NCBI GenBank assembly: GCA_965530755.1
Contig: CBESNA010000020.1
Span: 5,890 to 69,889, forward strand
From: SZUA-35 sp965530755
GTDB taxonomy: Bacteria > Actinomycetota > Acidimicrobiia > Acidimicrobiales > SZUA-35
Direction of reading: 5' to 3'
DNA: 64,000 bases
The position numbers were made by a program, and so were the translations under genes. This document shows, in pieces, positions 7,907-15,587 of the stretch (the first letter of the stretch is position 1; every line of letters begins with the position of its first letter). The notes under the pieces are model-generated. The model did not search any database. It worked only from the letters and a program-made list of their open reading frames with translations, and was not told the DNA's origin.

Positions 7907-9943
7907 TCATTCGGGAGTGGCGCCGACTGAGGTCGCAGTCCGGAGTCTCGCGCGCCACGATCTTCTCGATCGCCGTTCCGGCGACCCCGCTGTGGCGAGA
8001 GCGGAGTCCGTCCGCAGAGCAAGCCGGACCACGTCGATGAATTCGAGCTCCGATTCGCGGCAATCGCCGTCTGCGTACATGGCTGCTTCCATGCCGTCGA
8101 GGGCACGGTCGTGATCGTCCGGATCGAGCCCGGTCAACTTGTCGAGAGCGCGCTCGAGTCCGGCGAGCTTGCCCGGTCGGCGGGCGTGCAGCCCGATGAG
8201 GTCTGCCTTCGCGACGCCGACGGCGAAAGCGGTAGCGGCATCGCCACCGCCGATGGCGGTGAGGAACCCGAGCGCAACGGCGTATTCGTTTCGCAACCGT
8301 TCGAGCGGGCGACGCTTCGTGGACGTGGCGGTAGCCGCGCCGAGTCGGCCCAGAATGCGTCGACGAAGCATCCAATGATCGAGCTCGCGATCTGCCCGGA
8401 GCGGAGCGACCACACCAGCTGCGAACGAGGCTTCGCTCCCATTCGAGGCGACCAGTGCCCGACACGCGTTTTCAGCTGCAGCTCGACGCTGTTCACCGGT
8501 CATCGATAGGACCGCCTCGACCTGGGCGAGGACGGCCTCGACCGAACAGCCCTCCGGGACGCTTGCCGCGGTCGGGCTGACCGCTGCCGTGTGATGGGTC
8601 AACGCGGCCAAGAGCGATCGTGCCCGGTTCGCTTCCATCGCCGGCCGAGCCGACGTGAGTTCCTCGAACACGGCGAGCCCCGCCACTGGGGTCAGCAGGC
8701 CGGTTCCCACATCGGGTAGACCGAGTCGAGCCCCAGCCGGGCCGAGCAAGCCCACGTCGACCAGCCCGGCCAGCGGCGCGGTGAGGGCGTCGAAGGCCGG
8801 CGCCAACGGCGAGGCGGTCCCGTTGCTCATCGGCACCGACGGCGACGGAATCGGGCCGTCCGGCGACACGTGGTCGCTGGTGTCCGGCTTCAGCCAGTCC
8901 CCCACCCAGTTCGGATCGATCCGGTGGACCCGGAGCGTGAGATCTGGGTGCAGACCTCCGCGACGACGGCCGCCCGCATCGACCATGAAGAGATGGTTCA
9001 TCGAACGGGCGCGGCGGTGCCGGATCAGCCCCTTCGCAGGGTGACCGCCGACTCGTCGCAGCGCGTCTCGCATCGGTTCGCTCTGACGAAGCAGTTCGAT
9101 GGCCGTGGCATCGGCAAGCAGTTCATGACGTCGAGCGACCGAGCGTTGCACCTTGTTCGAGAGCCACACTCCCACCCAACCGACGGCGTAGAGAAGCGAC
9201 CCGGCGACGAAGAGCGGGACGAAGACGCCTTCGTCGCCATCGGCCGTGTCCGTTGTCTTGGATCCCTCGATCCAGTCCTCGCCAACCATGGCGAGGCCGG
9301 CAACACCGGTCACCAATCCCATGAGTCGGAGGTTGAGTCGCGCATCGCCGTGGAACACATGCGACATCGCCTGCGCGGCGACCGCTTGGAGTTCCTCGCG
9401 CCGCAAGTCTGAGAGCGCTCCGCTGGTGACACCGATGGCTGTCGTCTCGTCGGTCCATCCGGCGTTGAACGCATTGATCGATGTGTGACCATCGAGGACG
9501 AACACCGCAGGCGTCGTGCGCCGAGCGGCGATCGCCATCTCGGCGACAGCGTTGACGAAGCGGCGCTCCGCCGGGTCTGCACTTCGAGCATCGATGCATC
9601 GACCACCGAGTGAACGTGCGATACCGAGGCCGCCGTGAGCGATCAGCGCCCGCTCGCGCGAGCGGCTGACCCATGCGATGACTCCAGCCACCAACACGAA
9701 GACGACGAAGAAGACCCACCCCCAGGGGGTTCGGTTCGACAGCACCTCGGATTCGGTCAGCTCGCGACCTTGATCCGAAGCCTGGTCGGCGGCGAAGAGT
9801 TCGACCAGGATCAACGTCGCCCAGGTGGTTGCCGTTACCACTGCCGCGGCCGTCGCCGCGACGACGCCGATGATGACGGCGAAGACGAACAGCAGATTGC
9901 GGTTCTCGTCCTTGGCGTCGGCCTGGAGCCGGAGATAGTCCAT
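7907..9943 (-). CDS. M48-like membrane protein with degenerate zinc-protease motif
   Basis: 678 aa. Two N-terminal membrane segments (about 20-45 and 72-95) precede an M48/HtpX-like region and a third hydrophobic stretch. The sequence has the M48 landmarks SINAFNAG, IGVTSGAL and LADATAIELL. Where active members have HExxH, this one reads QAMSH (about residues 192-196): the first zinc histidine and the catalytic glutamate are gone, while the second His is kept. The glutamate region HELLADA remains. About 350 C-terminal residues carry a helical, possibly TerB-like domain. The gene follows lemA by 29 bp, the usual LemA/M48 pairing. It is probably a pseudoprotease scaffold or membrane-stress protein; activity as a zinc protease is doubtful. 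Confidence 0.8.
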   Translation of the reverse strand: MDYLRLQADAKDENRNLLFVFAVIIGVVAATAAAVVTATTWATLILVELFAADQASDQGRELTESEVLSNRTPWGWVFFVVFVLVAGVIAWVSRSRERALIAHGGLGIARSLGGRCIDARSADPAERRFVNAVAEMAIAARRTTPAVFVLDGHTSINAFNAGWTDETTAIGVTSGALSDLRREELQAVAAQAMSHVFHGDARLNLRLMGLVTGVAGLAMVGEDWIEGSKTTDTADGDEGVFVPLFVAGSLLYAVGWVGVWLSNKVQRSVARRHELLADATAIELLRQSEPMRDALRRVGGHPAKGLIRHRRARSMNHLFMVDAGGRRRGGLHPDLTLRVHRIDPNWVGDWLKPDTSDHVSPDGPIPSPSVPMSNGTASPLAPAFDALTAPLAGLVDVGLLGPAGARLGLPDVGTGLLTPVAGLAVFEELTSARPAMEANRARSLLAALTHHTAAVSPTAASVPEGCSVEAVLAQVEAVLSMTGEQRRAAAENACRALVASNGSEASFAAGVVAPLRADRELDHWMLRRRILGRLGAATATSTKRRPLERLRNEYAVALGFLTAIGGGDAATAFAVGVAKADLIGLHARRPGKLAGLERALDKLTGLDPDDHDRALDGMEAAMYADGDCRESELEFIDVVRLALRTDSALATAGSPERRSRRSWRARLRTATSVGATPE

Positions 9944-9972
9944 GACAGGACCAACCGTCGCTGAATCGACGA

Positions 9973-10563
9973 TCAGTTGAAGGTCACCTCGACGCGGTCG
10001 CGAGCTTCGTCAGAGACCGTCTCGAGGTAGGCGAACGGGCCGAACCCGGTGACCTTGGCCACGGCGATCTGGGGAAACGACTGACGGTAGGTCTCGTAGA
10101 TTCGCGTCTCGTCGTTGTAGGCCTGACGGGCGAACGACACACGATTCTCGGTGTTGCGGACTTCTTCGGTCAGCTCGGACATCGTCCGGTCGGCCTTGAG
10201 CTCGGGATACTGCTCCGAGACGGCGAGCAAACGACCGAGCGCAGAGCCGAGCGATCCGTCGGCCTTGGACAGGCTACGAACGGCCTCGACGTTGCTCGGG
10301 TCGCCCGCGACCTCGATGCGGGCCTGGGTCGCTGATGCGCGTGCCTCGATGACCTCGGTCAGCGTGTCCTGCTCATGGGTGAGGTAGCGCTGCGCAACGT
10401 TGACCAGATTCGGGATCAGGTCATAGCGACGTTCGAGCTGCACATCGATCTGTGAGAACGCAGTGCGGGTGCGCTCACGTAGCGACGTGAGCCGGTTGTA
10501 GACCGACACGCCGACGGCGATGACGACGGCGGCAATGGCCAGGGCAACGATGATTCCGAACAT
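9973..10563 (-). CDS. lemA: LemA family protein
   Basis: 196 aa with one N-terminal membrane segment (about 3-23) followed by the helical LemA domain: AFSQIDVQLERRYDLIPNLV is the family hallmark, and NTENRVSFARQAYND is equally typical. Topology is likely N-out, with a coiled helical bundle at the membrane. Function in the family is poorly defined; LemA genes commonly sit beside M48-type membrane proteases, as here with the downstream M48-like gene. AAAGGA lies some 15 nt before the ATG as a weak ribosome binding site. Confidence 0.92.
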   Translation of the reverse strand: MFGIIVALAIAAVVIAVGVSVYNRLTSLRERTRTAFSQIDVQLERRYDLIPNLVNVAQRYLTHEQDTLTEVIEARASATQARIEVAGDPSNVEAVRSLSKADGSLGSALGRLLAVSEQYPELKADRTMSELTEEVRNTENRVSFARQAYNDETRIYETYRQSFPQIAVAKVTGFGPFAYLETVSDEARDRVEVTFN

Positions 10564-10657
10564 GGTTGGGGAGGTGTCCTTTCAGGTGCACTCACAACGC
10601 ACGTCGGCACCGGACCGGTTCCGCTTGAGTGGTTCCGAGGGCGCGAAGGGTCCCTAA

Positions 10658-10675
10658 GGCCCATCCCAATGGGCC
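10658..10675 (-). terminator. Hairpin between crotonase and lemA
   Basis: A perfect 7-bp stem (GGCCCAT/ATGGGCC) with a 4-nt loop, 15 bp past the crotonase stop on the minus strand. A competing GGGCC/GGCCC stem follows. No U-tract is present, so termination is only suggested. Confidence 0.35.
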
Positions 10676-10689
10676 GTTCGGCCCAGTGA

Positions 10690-11349
10690 TCAGGGTCTGA
10701 GGAGTTCGAGGACCGGCGCGTAGAGCCGCCGCTTGAGAACCGCGAGGGGCTCGCCTGCCGTGGCTTTCAGGCTGTCGGCCAAGGCGATGGCATCTGACAG
10801 TACGGAGGCCTCGGCCGCGAGTGCGTCGACGATGTGGTTGCTGAGCGCCTCCGGCCCGTTGAACCGATGCGCTTGGGTGACGGCCTTGTGTGCGGTGTGC
10901 GGGTCGAGCCGCGCCTGCACGATGGCGCCCATGCCGGGCGTGAGATCCATTCCGAGCAGCACTTCATTGACACACCAGAAACCGCGGTCATCGCGCATCA
11001 CCCGCTGGTCGAAGGCGAGAACGAACATCGCTCCGCCGGCGAATGCGTGACCGTTTACGGCAGCCACCGTCGGGAAGGGTGCCTCGAGGATGCGAGCCCA
11101 GAGGCGGGTGACGTCGGCAATGAAACCGAACATGTCCTCCTCAGACGTCGCCAGCCAGTCGAGGTCGAGACCATTCGAGAAGAACTTGCCTTCACCAACG
11201 GTCACCATCGCTTTCGGTCCCTCAGCAGCGTCGATCTCGTCGAGGCAGGCATGGAACGCGTCGACCGACGAGCGGTTGAAACGATTCTCCTTGTCGGTCA
11301 TCGCAATCACGAAGACGTCGCCATCACGGGTCATTGCGGGAAAGGCCAT
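10690..11349 (-). CDS. Enoyl-CoA hydratase/isomerase family protein
   Basis: Crotonase-fold protein of 219 aa. The segment VNGHAFAGGAMFVLAFDQRV is the oxyanion-hole region, and FWCVNEVLLGMDLTPG resembles Delta3,Delta2-enoyl-CoA isomerases of the plant/ECI type more than hydratases. ATG 11349 lies 8 bp after the stop of the upstream kinase gene and needs no overlap with it, although the frame is open further 5'. The likely reaction is double-bond isomerisation of an acyl-CoA, for example in beta-oxidation. It is too short and too divergent to be a second MenB. Confidence 0.8.
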   Translation of the reverse strand: MAFPAMTRDGDVFVIAMTDKENRFNRSSVDAFHACLDEIDAAEGPKAMVTVGEGKFFSNGLDLDWLATSEEDMFGFIADVTRLWARILEAPFPTVAAVNGHAFAGGAMFVLAFDQRVMRDDRGFWCVNEVLLGMDLTPGMGAIVQARLDPHTAHKAVTQAHRFNGPEALSNHIVDALAAEASVLSDAIALADSLKATAGEPLAVLKRRLYAPVLELLRP

Positions 11350-11357
11350 CGGAGCAT

Positions 11358-11897
11358 TCAAGTCGCTTCGTCGAGAAATCGCGACACTGCATCGGCAGAG
11401 CTCAACTGATGGACGGCAGCGTGGTCCCACGAACCATCGGCGATGGCGGTCAGATAGCGCTGTCGATAGCTGTCGTGCATCGTCCACGACCACCGCACGA
11501 TGTTCTCCTCGGGCGCCCACCGGTAGAAGTTCGTGAGTGGTTCACGGTTGCCGTTCCAGAGCTCTTCCCTCGTGAGGGCACGGCGCAGGGTTCGCTTCGT
11601 CACCCGGCGCATGACGAGCGACTTCGGCAAGTCGAGCCAGATGATCGTGTCGGCGCTCGGCATCGTGAGTGACCACGTCACGCTCTTGTAGTTGCCGCAA
11701 ATCGTCCAGCCGTTGTCGGCCCGCTCCATGCGGTCCAAGAGGTCGGCTTGGAACTCCTCGGGATCCCGGGGGGTCCAACCCGGCTGGTGAAAGAGGGAGT
11801 CGAGCTCGATGTGGGTCAGATCGAGGCGCTCGGCCAGCTCGCGTGCGAGCGTGGTCTTGCCCGATCCGGAGTTCCCCACCACGACGACCCGCTGCAT
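11358..11897 (-). CDS. Adenylate-kinase-like P-loop NTPase (topology-modulation/FlaR-like)
   Basis: 179 aa. GNSGSGKTT at residues 8-16 is the Walker A motif. The sequence LDSLFHQPGW, followed by GNYKSVTW and IIWLDLPKS, is characteristic of small uncharacterised adenylate-kinase-like proteins. I start at ATG 11897 because a TAGCCT -10 box lies 7 nt upstream and only a few residues precede the P-loop in this family. It shares a 38-bp divergent promoter region with menB and is followed after 8 bp by the crotonase. The physiological substrate is unknown. Confidence 0.85.
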   Translation of the reverse strand: MQRVVVVGNSGSGKTTLARELAERLDLTHIELDSLFHQPGWTPRDPEEFQADLLDRMERADNGWTICGNYKSVTWSLTMPSADTIIWLDLPKSLVMRRVTKRTLRRALTREELWNGNREPLTNFYRWAPEENIVRWSWTMHDSYRQRYLTAIADGSWDHAAVHQLSSADAVSRFLDEAT

Positions 11898-11904
11898 GGG
11901 GTCG

Positions 11905-11910
11905 AGGCTA
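11905..11910 (-). promoter_or_regulatory. -10 element of the small kinase gene
   Basis: TAGCCT on the minus strand, 7 nt before the ATG at 11897; implies a leaderless mRNA. Confidence 0.5.
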
Positions 11911-11921
11911 GAGAAGTTGCG

Positions 11922-11927
11922 TACGCT
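11922..11927 (+). promoter_or_regulatory. -10 element of menB
   Basis: TACGCT, 8 nt before the menB ATG. The same hexamer precedes menE and sbcD at 6-7 nt. Confidence 0.5.
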
Positions 11928-11935
11928 CGGCCGCC

Positions 11936-12871
11936 ATGAGTGAGCACTCCTCCCCCGCCGTACCCGCAAACGGTGTGTCAGACATCTTCGACCCGAGCAA
12001 GTGGACCGAAGTCCCTGGCTTCGACTTCGACGACATCACCTACCACCGGGCCAACGATGTCGGTGCGGTCCGCATCGCGTTCGATCGGCCCGAGATCCGA
12101 AATGCCTTCCGGCCGAACACTGTCGACGAGCTCTACCGGGCAATGGACCATGCACGAATGTCGAGCGATGTCGGCTGTGTGCTGCTCACCGGTAACGGTC
12201 CGTCGCCGAAGGACGGCGGTTGGGCCTTCTGCTCCGGTGGCGACCAGCGCATTCGGGGCAGGGACGGCTACAAGTACTCAGACTCCGAGACTGCCGACGG
12301 CATCGACCCGGCCCGATCAGGGCGTCTCCACATCCTCGAAGTCCAGCGGCTCATCAGGATGATGCCGAAGGTCGTGATCTGCGTGGTGCCTGGCTGGGCG
12401 GCCGGGGGTGGACACAGCCTCCACGTGGTCTGCGATCTGACGATTGCCAGCGAGGAGCATGCCCGCTTCAAGCAGACAGACACCGACGTCGCGAGCTTCG
12501 ATGGCGGATTCGGATCGGCCTTGCTGGCCCGCCAGGCCGGACAGAAGTTCGCGAGAGAGATCTTCTTCCTCGGACGGACCTACACGGCTGCGGAGGCTCA
12601 CGCTCAGGGGGTGGTGAATGCGGTGGTCCCTCACGCCGATCTGGAGGACGAGGCGCTGCAGTGGGCGACCGAGATCTGTGGCAAGAGCCCCATGGCGCAG
12701 CGGATGGCCAAGTACGCGCTCAACATGGTCGACGACGGCATGGTCGGACAACAAGTGTTCGCCGGCGAGGCGACCCGCCTCGCGTACATGACCGATGAGG
12801 CAGTCGAAGGCCGCGATTCCTTCCTCGAGAAGCGCGATCCCGACTGGTCCGGTTTCCCCTACTACTACTGA
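11936..12871 (+). CDS. menB: 1,4-Dihydroxy-2-naphthoyl-CoA synthase
   Basis: MenB of 311 aa, close to the 314 aa of the mycobacterial enzyme and longer than the Gram-negative form because of its N-terminal extension. It closes the second ring of o-succinylbenzoyl-CoA. The diagnostic stretches are FCSGGDQRIRGRDGY (about residues 99-113), PGWAAGGGHSLHVVCDLTIA (about 151-170) and the C-terminal SGFPYYY. It has its own -10 box and is followed convergently by menF after 11 bp. Confidence 0.95.
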   Translation: MSEHSSPAVPANGVSDIFDPSKWTEVPGFDFDDITYHRANDVGAVRIAFDRPEIRNAFRPNTVDELYRAMDHARMSSDVGCVLLTGNGPSPKDGGWAFCSGGDQRIRGRDGYKYSDSETADGIDPARSGRLHILEVQRLIRMMPKVVICVVPGWAAGGGHSLHVVCDLTIASEEHARFKQTDTDVASFDGGFGSALLARQAGQKFAREIFFLGRTYTAAEAHAQGVVNAVVPHADLEDEALQWATEICGKSPMAQRMAKYALNMVDDGMVGQQVFAGEATRLAYMTDEAVEGRDSFLEKRDPDWSGFPYYY

Positions 12872-12882
12872 CCCCGCGATCC

Positions 12883-14103
12883 TCAGGGGCGGATGAGGGC
12901 GCCGAGCATGGCTTGGAACTTGCTCCGGGTCTCGGCCAGCTCTGCTGCAGGATCACTGTCATCGACCACGCCGACCCCGGCAAAGATCCTGGCCTCGGTC
13001 CCGGCGAGCTCCGCCGACCGAACACTGACCGCGAACGCCCCGTTGCCCGCCCCGTCGACCCAGCCGCACGGACCCGCATACCGACCTCGGTCAGCCCGCT
13101 CGAGACCCTCGATCAAATCGAGCGCAACGTCCTGGGGTTGCCCACCGACAGCCGGTGTCGGATGCAGGGAGGCCACGAGTTCCAGCACAGAGCTCGCCGG
13201 CGACGAGAGTCGACCCTCGACCCTCGTTCCGAGGTGATGCACATTGGCCAACGTGACGATGGTCGGCTCTGGTTCAGCGTCGACGTACGAACAGAACGGC
13301 AGCAACGTGTCGAGCAACCAATCGATCGTGATTCGGTGCTCCCATCGATCCTTGGTCGACCCGAGCAGGCCCGCGGCATGAGCGGCATCGGTCGCAGGGT
13401 CAGAAGAGCGAGGTGCGGTACCGGCCAGCGGGTGCGCCCGGACGACATCGCCCTCTCGTGCAACGAGCAACTCGGGCGAAGCCCCGAGGAATCCATGCAC
13501 CGAGAACAAGATCGCCGAGGGAAACGTCGAATGCAGGCGCTCGATCACCACTGCCGGATCGATCGGATGATCGGTGCGGAGCCGCAGTTCACGAGCGAGC
13601 ACTGCCTTGTCCAGGGCTCCGGCGAGAATGCGATCGCGAGCGAAGCCAACGACTTCGTCGCGCCAGATCTCGGGCGCCAGCGTGGAGTCGAGGCGAAACG
13701 TCGATGGCTCGGGCCCGAAGGGAACCGGCCGATCGAGCACAGCCTCCACCTCTCGAATCGCCTCAGCGAACTCGATGTCGCCGATGGTCGTCAACCACCG
13801 TCGACCATCGGCCGATCGACCGACGGCGATCCGAGGCACGAACAGGCGATCGGCGAGCTCGCGGTCGAACGGCAGCGCGGCGAAGGCCACGGGCCCCGAC
13901 CCGGGAATCTCGACTTCGTCCCGACCTGCGAGACCAGCGAGGGTTTGTGTCGCCGCTGCTGCGTCGCCAGGTCCGAGCGGAACCGTGGCGGCCTGGCCGA
14001 TCCCCGCGAGGGCAAATCCGTCGCGGGCCCACAGCAGACCGGACCGCGCGCCGAGCGCGATCGGATCGATGTCGGCGTCGAGTCGATGGGTCGTGGAGTG
14101 CAC
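12883..14103 (-). CDS. menF: Isochorismate synthase
   Basis: Chorismate-binding enzyme of 406 aa, converting chorismate to isochorismate for MenD. Conserved features are FLGASPELLVAREG (about residue 205), HPLAGTAPR, the Glu-bearing DRWEHRITIDW, HHLGTRVEG, LHPTPAVGGQP and the C-terminal RIFAGVGVVDDSDP with ETRSKFQAML. It begins with GTG, 7 nt after a TAGCCT -10 box. The men context favours menaquinone over siderophore synthesis. Anthranilate or aminodeoxychorismate synthase is less likely, given the pattern and the absence of a glutaminase partner. Confidence 0.92.
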   Translation of the reverse strand: MHSTTHRLDADIDPIALGARSGLLWARDGFALAGIGQAATVPLGPGDAAAATQTLAGLAGRDEVEIPGSGPVAFAALPFDRELADRLFVPRIAVGRSADGRRWLTTIGDIEFAEAIREVEAVLDRPVPFGPEPSTFRLDSTLAPEIWRDEVVGFARDRILAGALDKAVLARELRLRTDHPIDPAVVIERLHSTFPSAILFSVHGFLGASPELLVAREGDVVRAHPLAGTAPRSSDPATDAAHAAGLLGSTKDRWEHRITIDWLLDTLLPFCSYVDAEPEPTIVTLANVHHLGTRVEGRLSSPASSVLELVASLHPTPAVGGQPQDVALDLIEGLERADRGRYAGPCGWVDGAGNGAFAVSVRSAELAGTEARIFAGVGVVDDSDPAAELAETRSKFQAMLGALIRP

Positions 14104-14110
14104 CTTCGAA

Positions 14111-14116
14111 AGGCTA
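14111..14116 (-). promoter_or_regulatory. -10 element of menF
   Basis: TAGCCT on the minus strand, 7 nt before the GTG at 14103. Confidence 0.5.
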
Positions 14117-14137
14117 GGTCGGGCACACTGGAGCCCG

Positions 14138-14614
14138 ATGCATCAGACAACCACCGCCAGCGTCGCCGCTCCCATCGAGAGGATCGCAGAGATCATCGGA
14201 GATCTCGGCACCTACCCGTCGTGGCTCGACCTCGTGACGGCAGCGACCCCCGATGAGGCGCAGTCGCCAGACGACCATCCGTCCTGGCTGGTCACGATCA
14301 GGGCCAAGGTCGGCCCGTTCGCCCGATCGAAGAAGTTGCGCATGGTTCGTACCTCGGTCGATCGCAGCGAAGCCGGCGCCACATTCCGCTTCGAACGACG
14401 CGAGATCGACGGTCGAAACCATTCGGGGTGGACGCTGGAGGCGTCGGTGGCGACAAACGGCGACCGCGGATTGGCGGTCGACCTCGGATCGACGGTCATC
14501 ATGGATCTCCGCTATGACGGCGGCCTCTGGACGGCACCGCTCGAACCGATCCTGGGCTCGATCATCGCCGACGCCGGACCGGGGCTCGAGGCCTACGCCA
14601 AGGCCCACCCCTGA
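14138..14614 (+). CDS. SRPBCC-family (polyketide cyclase/START-like) protein
   Basis: 158 aa. The opening QTTTASVAAPIERIAEIIGD followed by YPSWLDLV is the standard start of the SRPBCC helix-grip fold, a hydrophobic ligand-binding domain. The C-terminal EPILGSIIADAGPGLEAYAK forms the long closing helix. The ATG has GGAG five bases upstream. It is divergent from menF with 34 bp between the starts. The ligand is unknown; the surroundings make a lipid-soluble partner plausible but unproven. Confidence 0.75.
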   Translation: MHQTTTASVAAPIERIAEIIGDLGTYPSWLDLVTAATPDEAQSPDDHPSWLVTIRAKVGPFARSKKLRMVRTSVDRSEAGATFRFERREIDGRNHSGWTLEASVATNGDRGLAVDLGSTVIMDLRYDGGLWTAPLEPILGSIIADAGPGLEAYAKAHP

Positions 14615-14642
14615 CCGCAGCTTCGGCGTCAGGTGAGCGACG

Positions 14643-15554
14643 TCAGCCGAGCGGCGTCAACCAGCGTCGGCTCAATTCGTGTTGGCCGGCCAACAGTTCG
14701 TCCATCCGTGTCGACAACCGAGCGGTGATCGGGCCCGGCGCATCCAACATTCGATCGTCGAGCTGGGCAACGGGCAGGACCTGACTGTTGGTCGACGAGA
14801 GAAACAACTCGTCGGCACCGGTCACCTCATCCCAGTAGACCGGCCGAACATCGACGTGGATCGCCTCGTGCCGAACCAGATCGAGCACGACGCGGCGAGT
14901 GATTCCATCAAGCACGTTGTCGAGCGGCGGAAGGAGCACCTGCCCTCCCGAGATGACAAACAGACTCTGGGTGGTCCCCTCCGCCAGGTCGCCAGACATC
15001 GTGCGGAACACGACGTCGTCGTATCCTTCGGCAACCGCCCGCAAGCGCTCCCTGACCCCAGCGGTGTAGCTGGCGGCGACCTTCAGGCTCGGCGGGAGCA
15101 CCTCCGATGGCATCTTGGGCGACGCCGCAGTCATCACCCTGACCGCGTCGTGGGTGCCCCCAGGGTCGACGGCTGCACTCGGAAGCATGGCGGCGACGTA
15201 CACGGTCGGCACAGTCGAGACCGGGAGACTTCGCAGCGGCACCTCGATCCAAGCGGCAGCCAGCTTCACCACCTCGGCCCCGGGATTGGCTGCCACTGCG
15301 GCGGCAACCGCCGCCTCGAGCTCTGGCAGGGTCACCTCGGGTGTCATTCCCATGAGCTGCATCGACTGCATGAATCGAGCAACGTGTTCCCGAAGACCGA
15401 ACGCGGCGGGGCCGCCGTCGACATGCACCACCTTGAGCACGTCGAACACCGTCGACCCACGCTGCATGCCATGGGACAACACGTGCACCGTGGCTTTGCC
15501 GTACGGCACGAACTCGCCATCGATCCAGATCACACCGGCGTCCGATTCGGTCAC
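14643..15554 (-). CDS. Class IV aminotransferase (branched-chain aminotransferase / aminodeoxychorismate lyase family)
   Basis: Fold-type IV PLP enzyme of 303 aa. The PLP lysine is in SLKVAASYTAG, and GDLAEGTTQSLFVI with PPLDNVLDGITRR matches the family cofactor loop of branched-chain aminotransferases. PabC activity (4-amino-4-deoxychorismate lyase) cannot be excluded, because it uses the same fold and lies beside a chorismate enzyme. The GTG start has TAGCGT 7 nt upstream. It is divergent from menE with 33 bp between starts. A second, more distant class IV aminotransferase lies at 19-20 kb. Confidence 0.8.
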   Translation of the reverse strand: MTESDAGVIWIDGEFVPYGKATVHVLSHGMQRGSTVFDVLKVVHVDGGPAAFGLREHVARFMQSMQLMGMTPEVTLPELEAAVAAAVAANPGAEVVKLAAAWIEVPLRSLPVSTVPTVYVAAMLPSAAVDPGGTHDAVRVMTAASPKMPSEVLPPSLKVAASYTAGVRERLRAVAEGYDDVVFRTMSGDLAEGTTQSLFVISGGQVLLPPLDNVLDGITRRVVLDLVRHEAIHVDVRPVYWDEVTGADELFLSSTNSQVLPVAQLDDRMLDAPGPITARLSTRMDELLAGQHELSRRWLTPLG

Positions 15555-15561
15555 GGGTCGA

Positions 15562-15567
15562 ACGCTA
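15562..15567 (-). promoter_or_regulatory. -10 element of the class IV aminotransferase gene
   Basis: TAGCGT on the minus strand, 7 nt before the GTG at 15554. Confidence 0.45.
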
Positions 15568-15575
15568 GCGGCCCC

Positions 15576-15581
15576 TACGCT
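15576..15581 (+). promoter_or_regulatory. -10 element of menE
   Basis: TACGCT, 6 nt before the menE ATG. Confidence 0.5.
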
Positions 15582-15587
15582 CGCGGG

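Noticed and set aside
10690..11349. A second menB
   Set aside because: The crotonase is short and lacks the MenB signature around GGDQRIRG; its active-site region is isomerase-like.
12913..14256. Open frame (447 codons) on the plus strand
   Set aside because: Antisense to menF; its composition is typical of a shadow frame.
14679..15587. 5' extension of menE to a 683-codon frame
   Set aside because: The extension is antisense to the class IV aminotransferase and lacks any ligase sequence; the ATG at 15588 has a -10 box 6 nt upstream.
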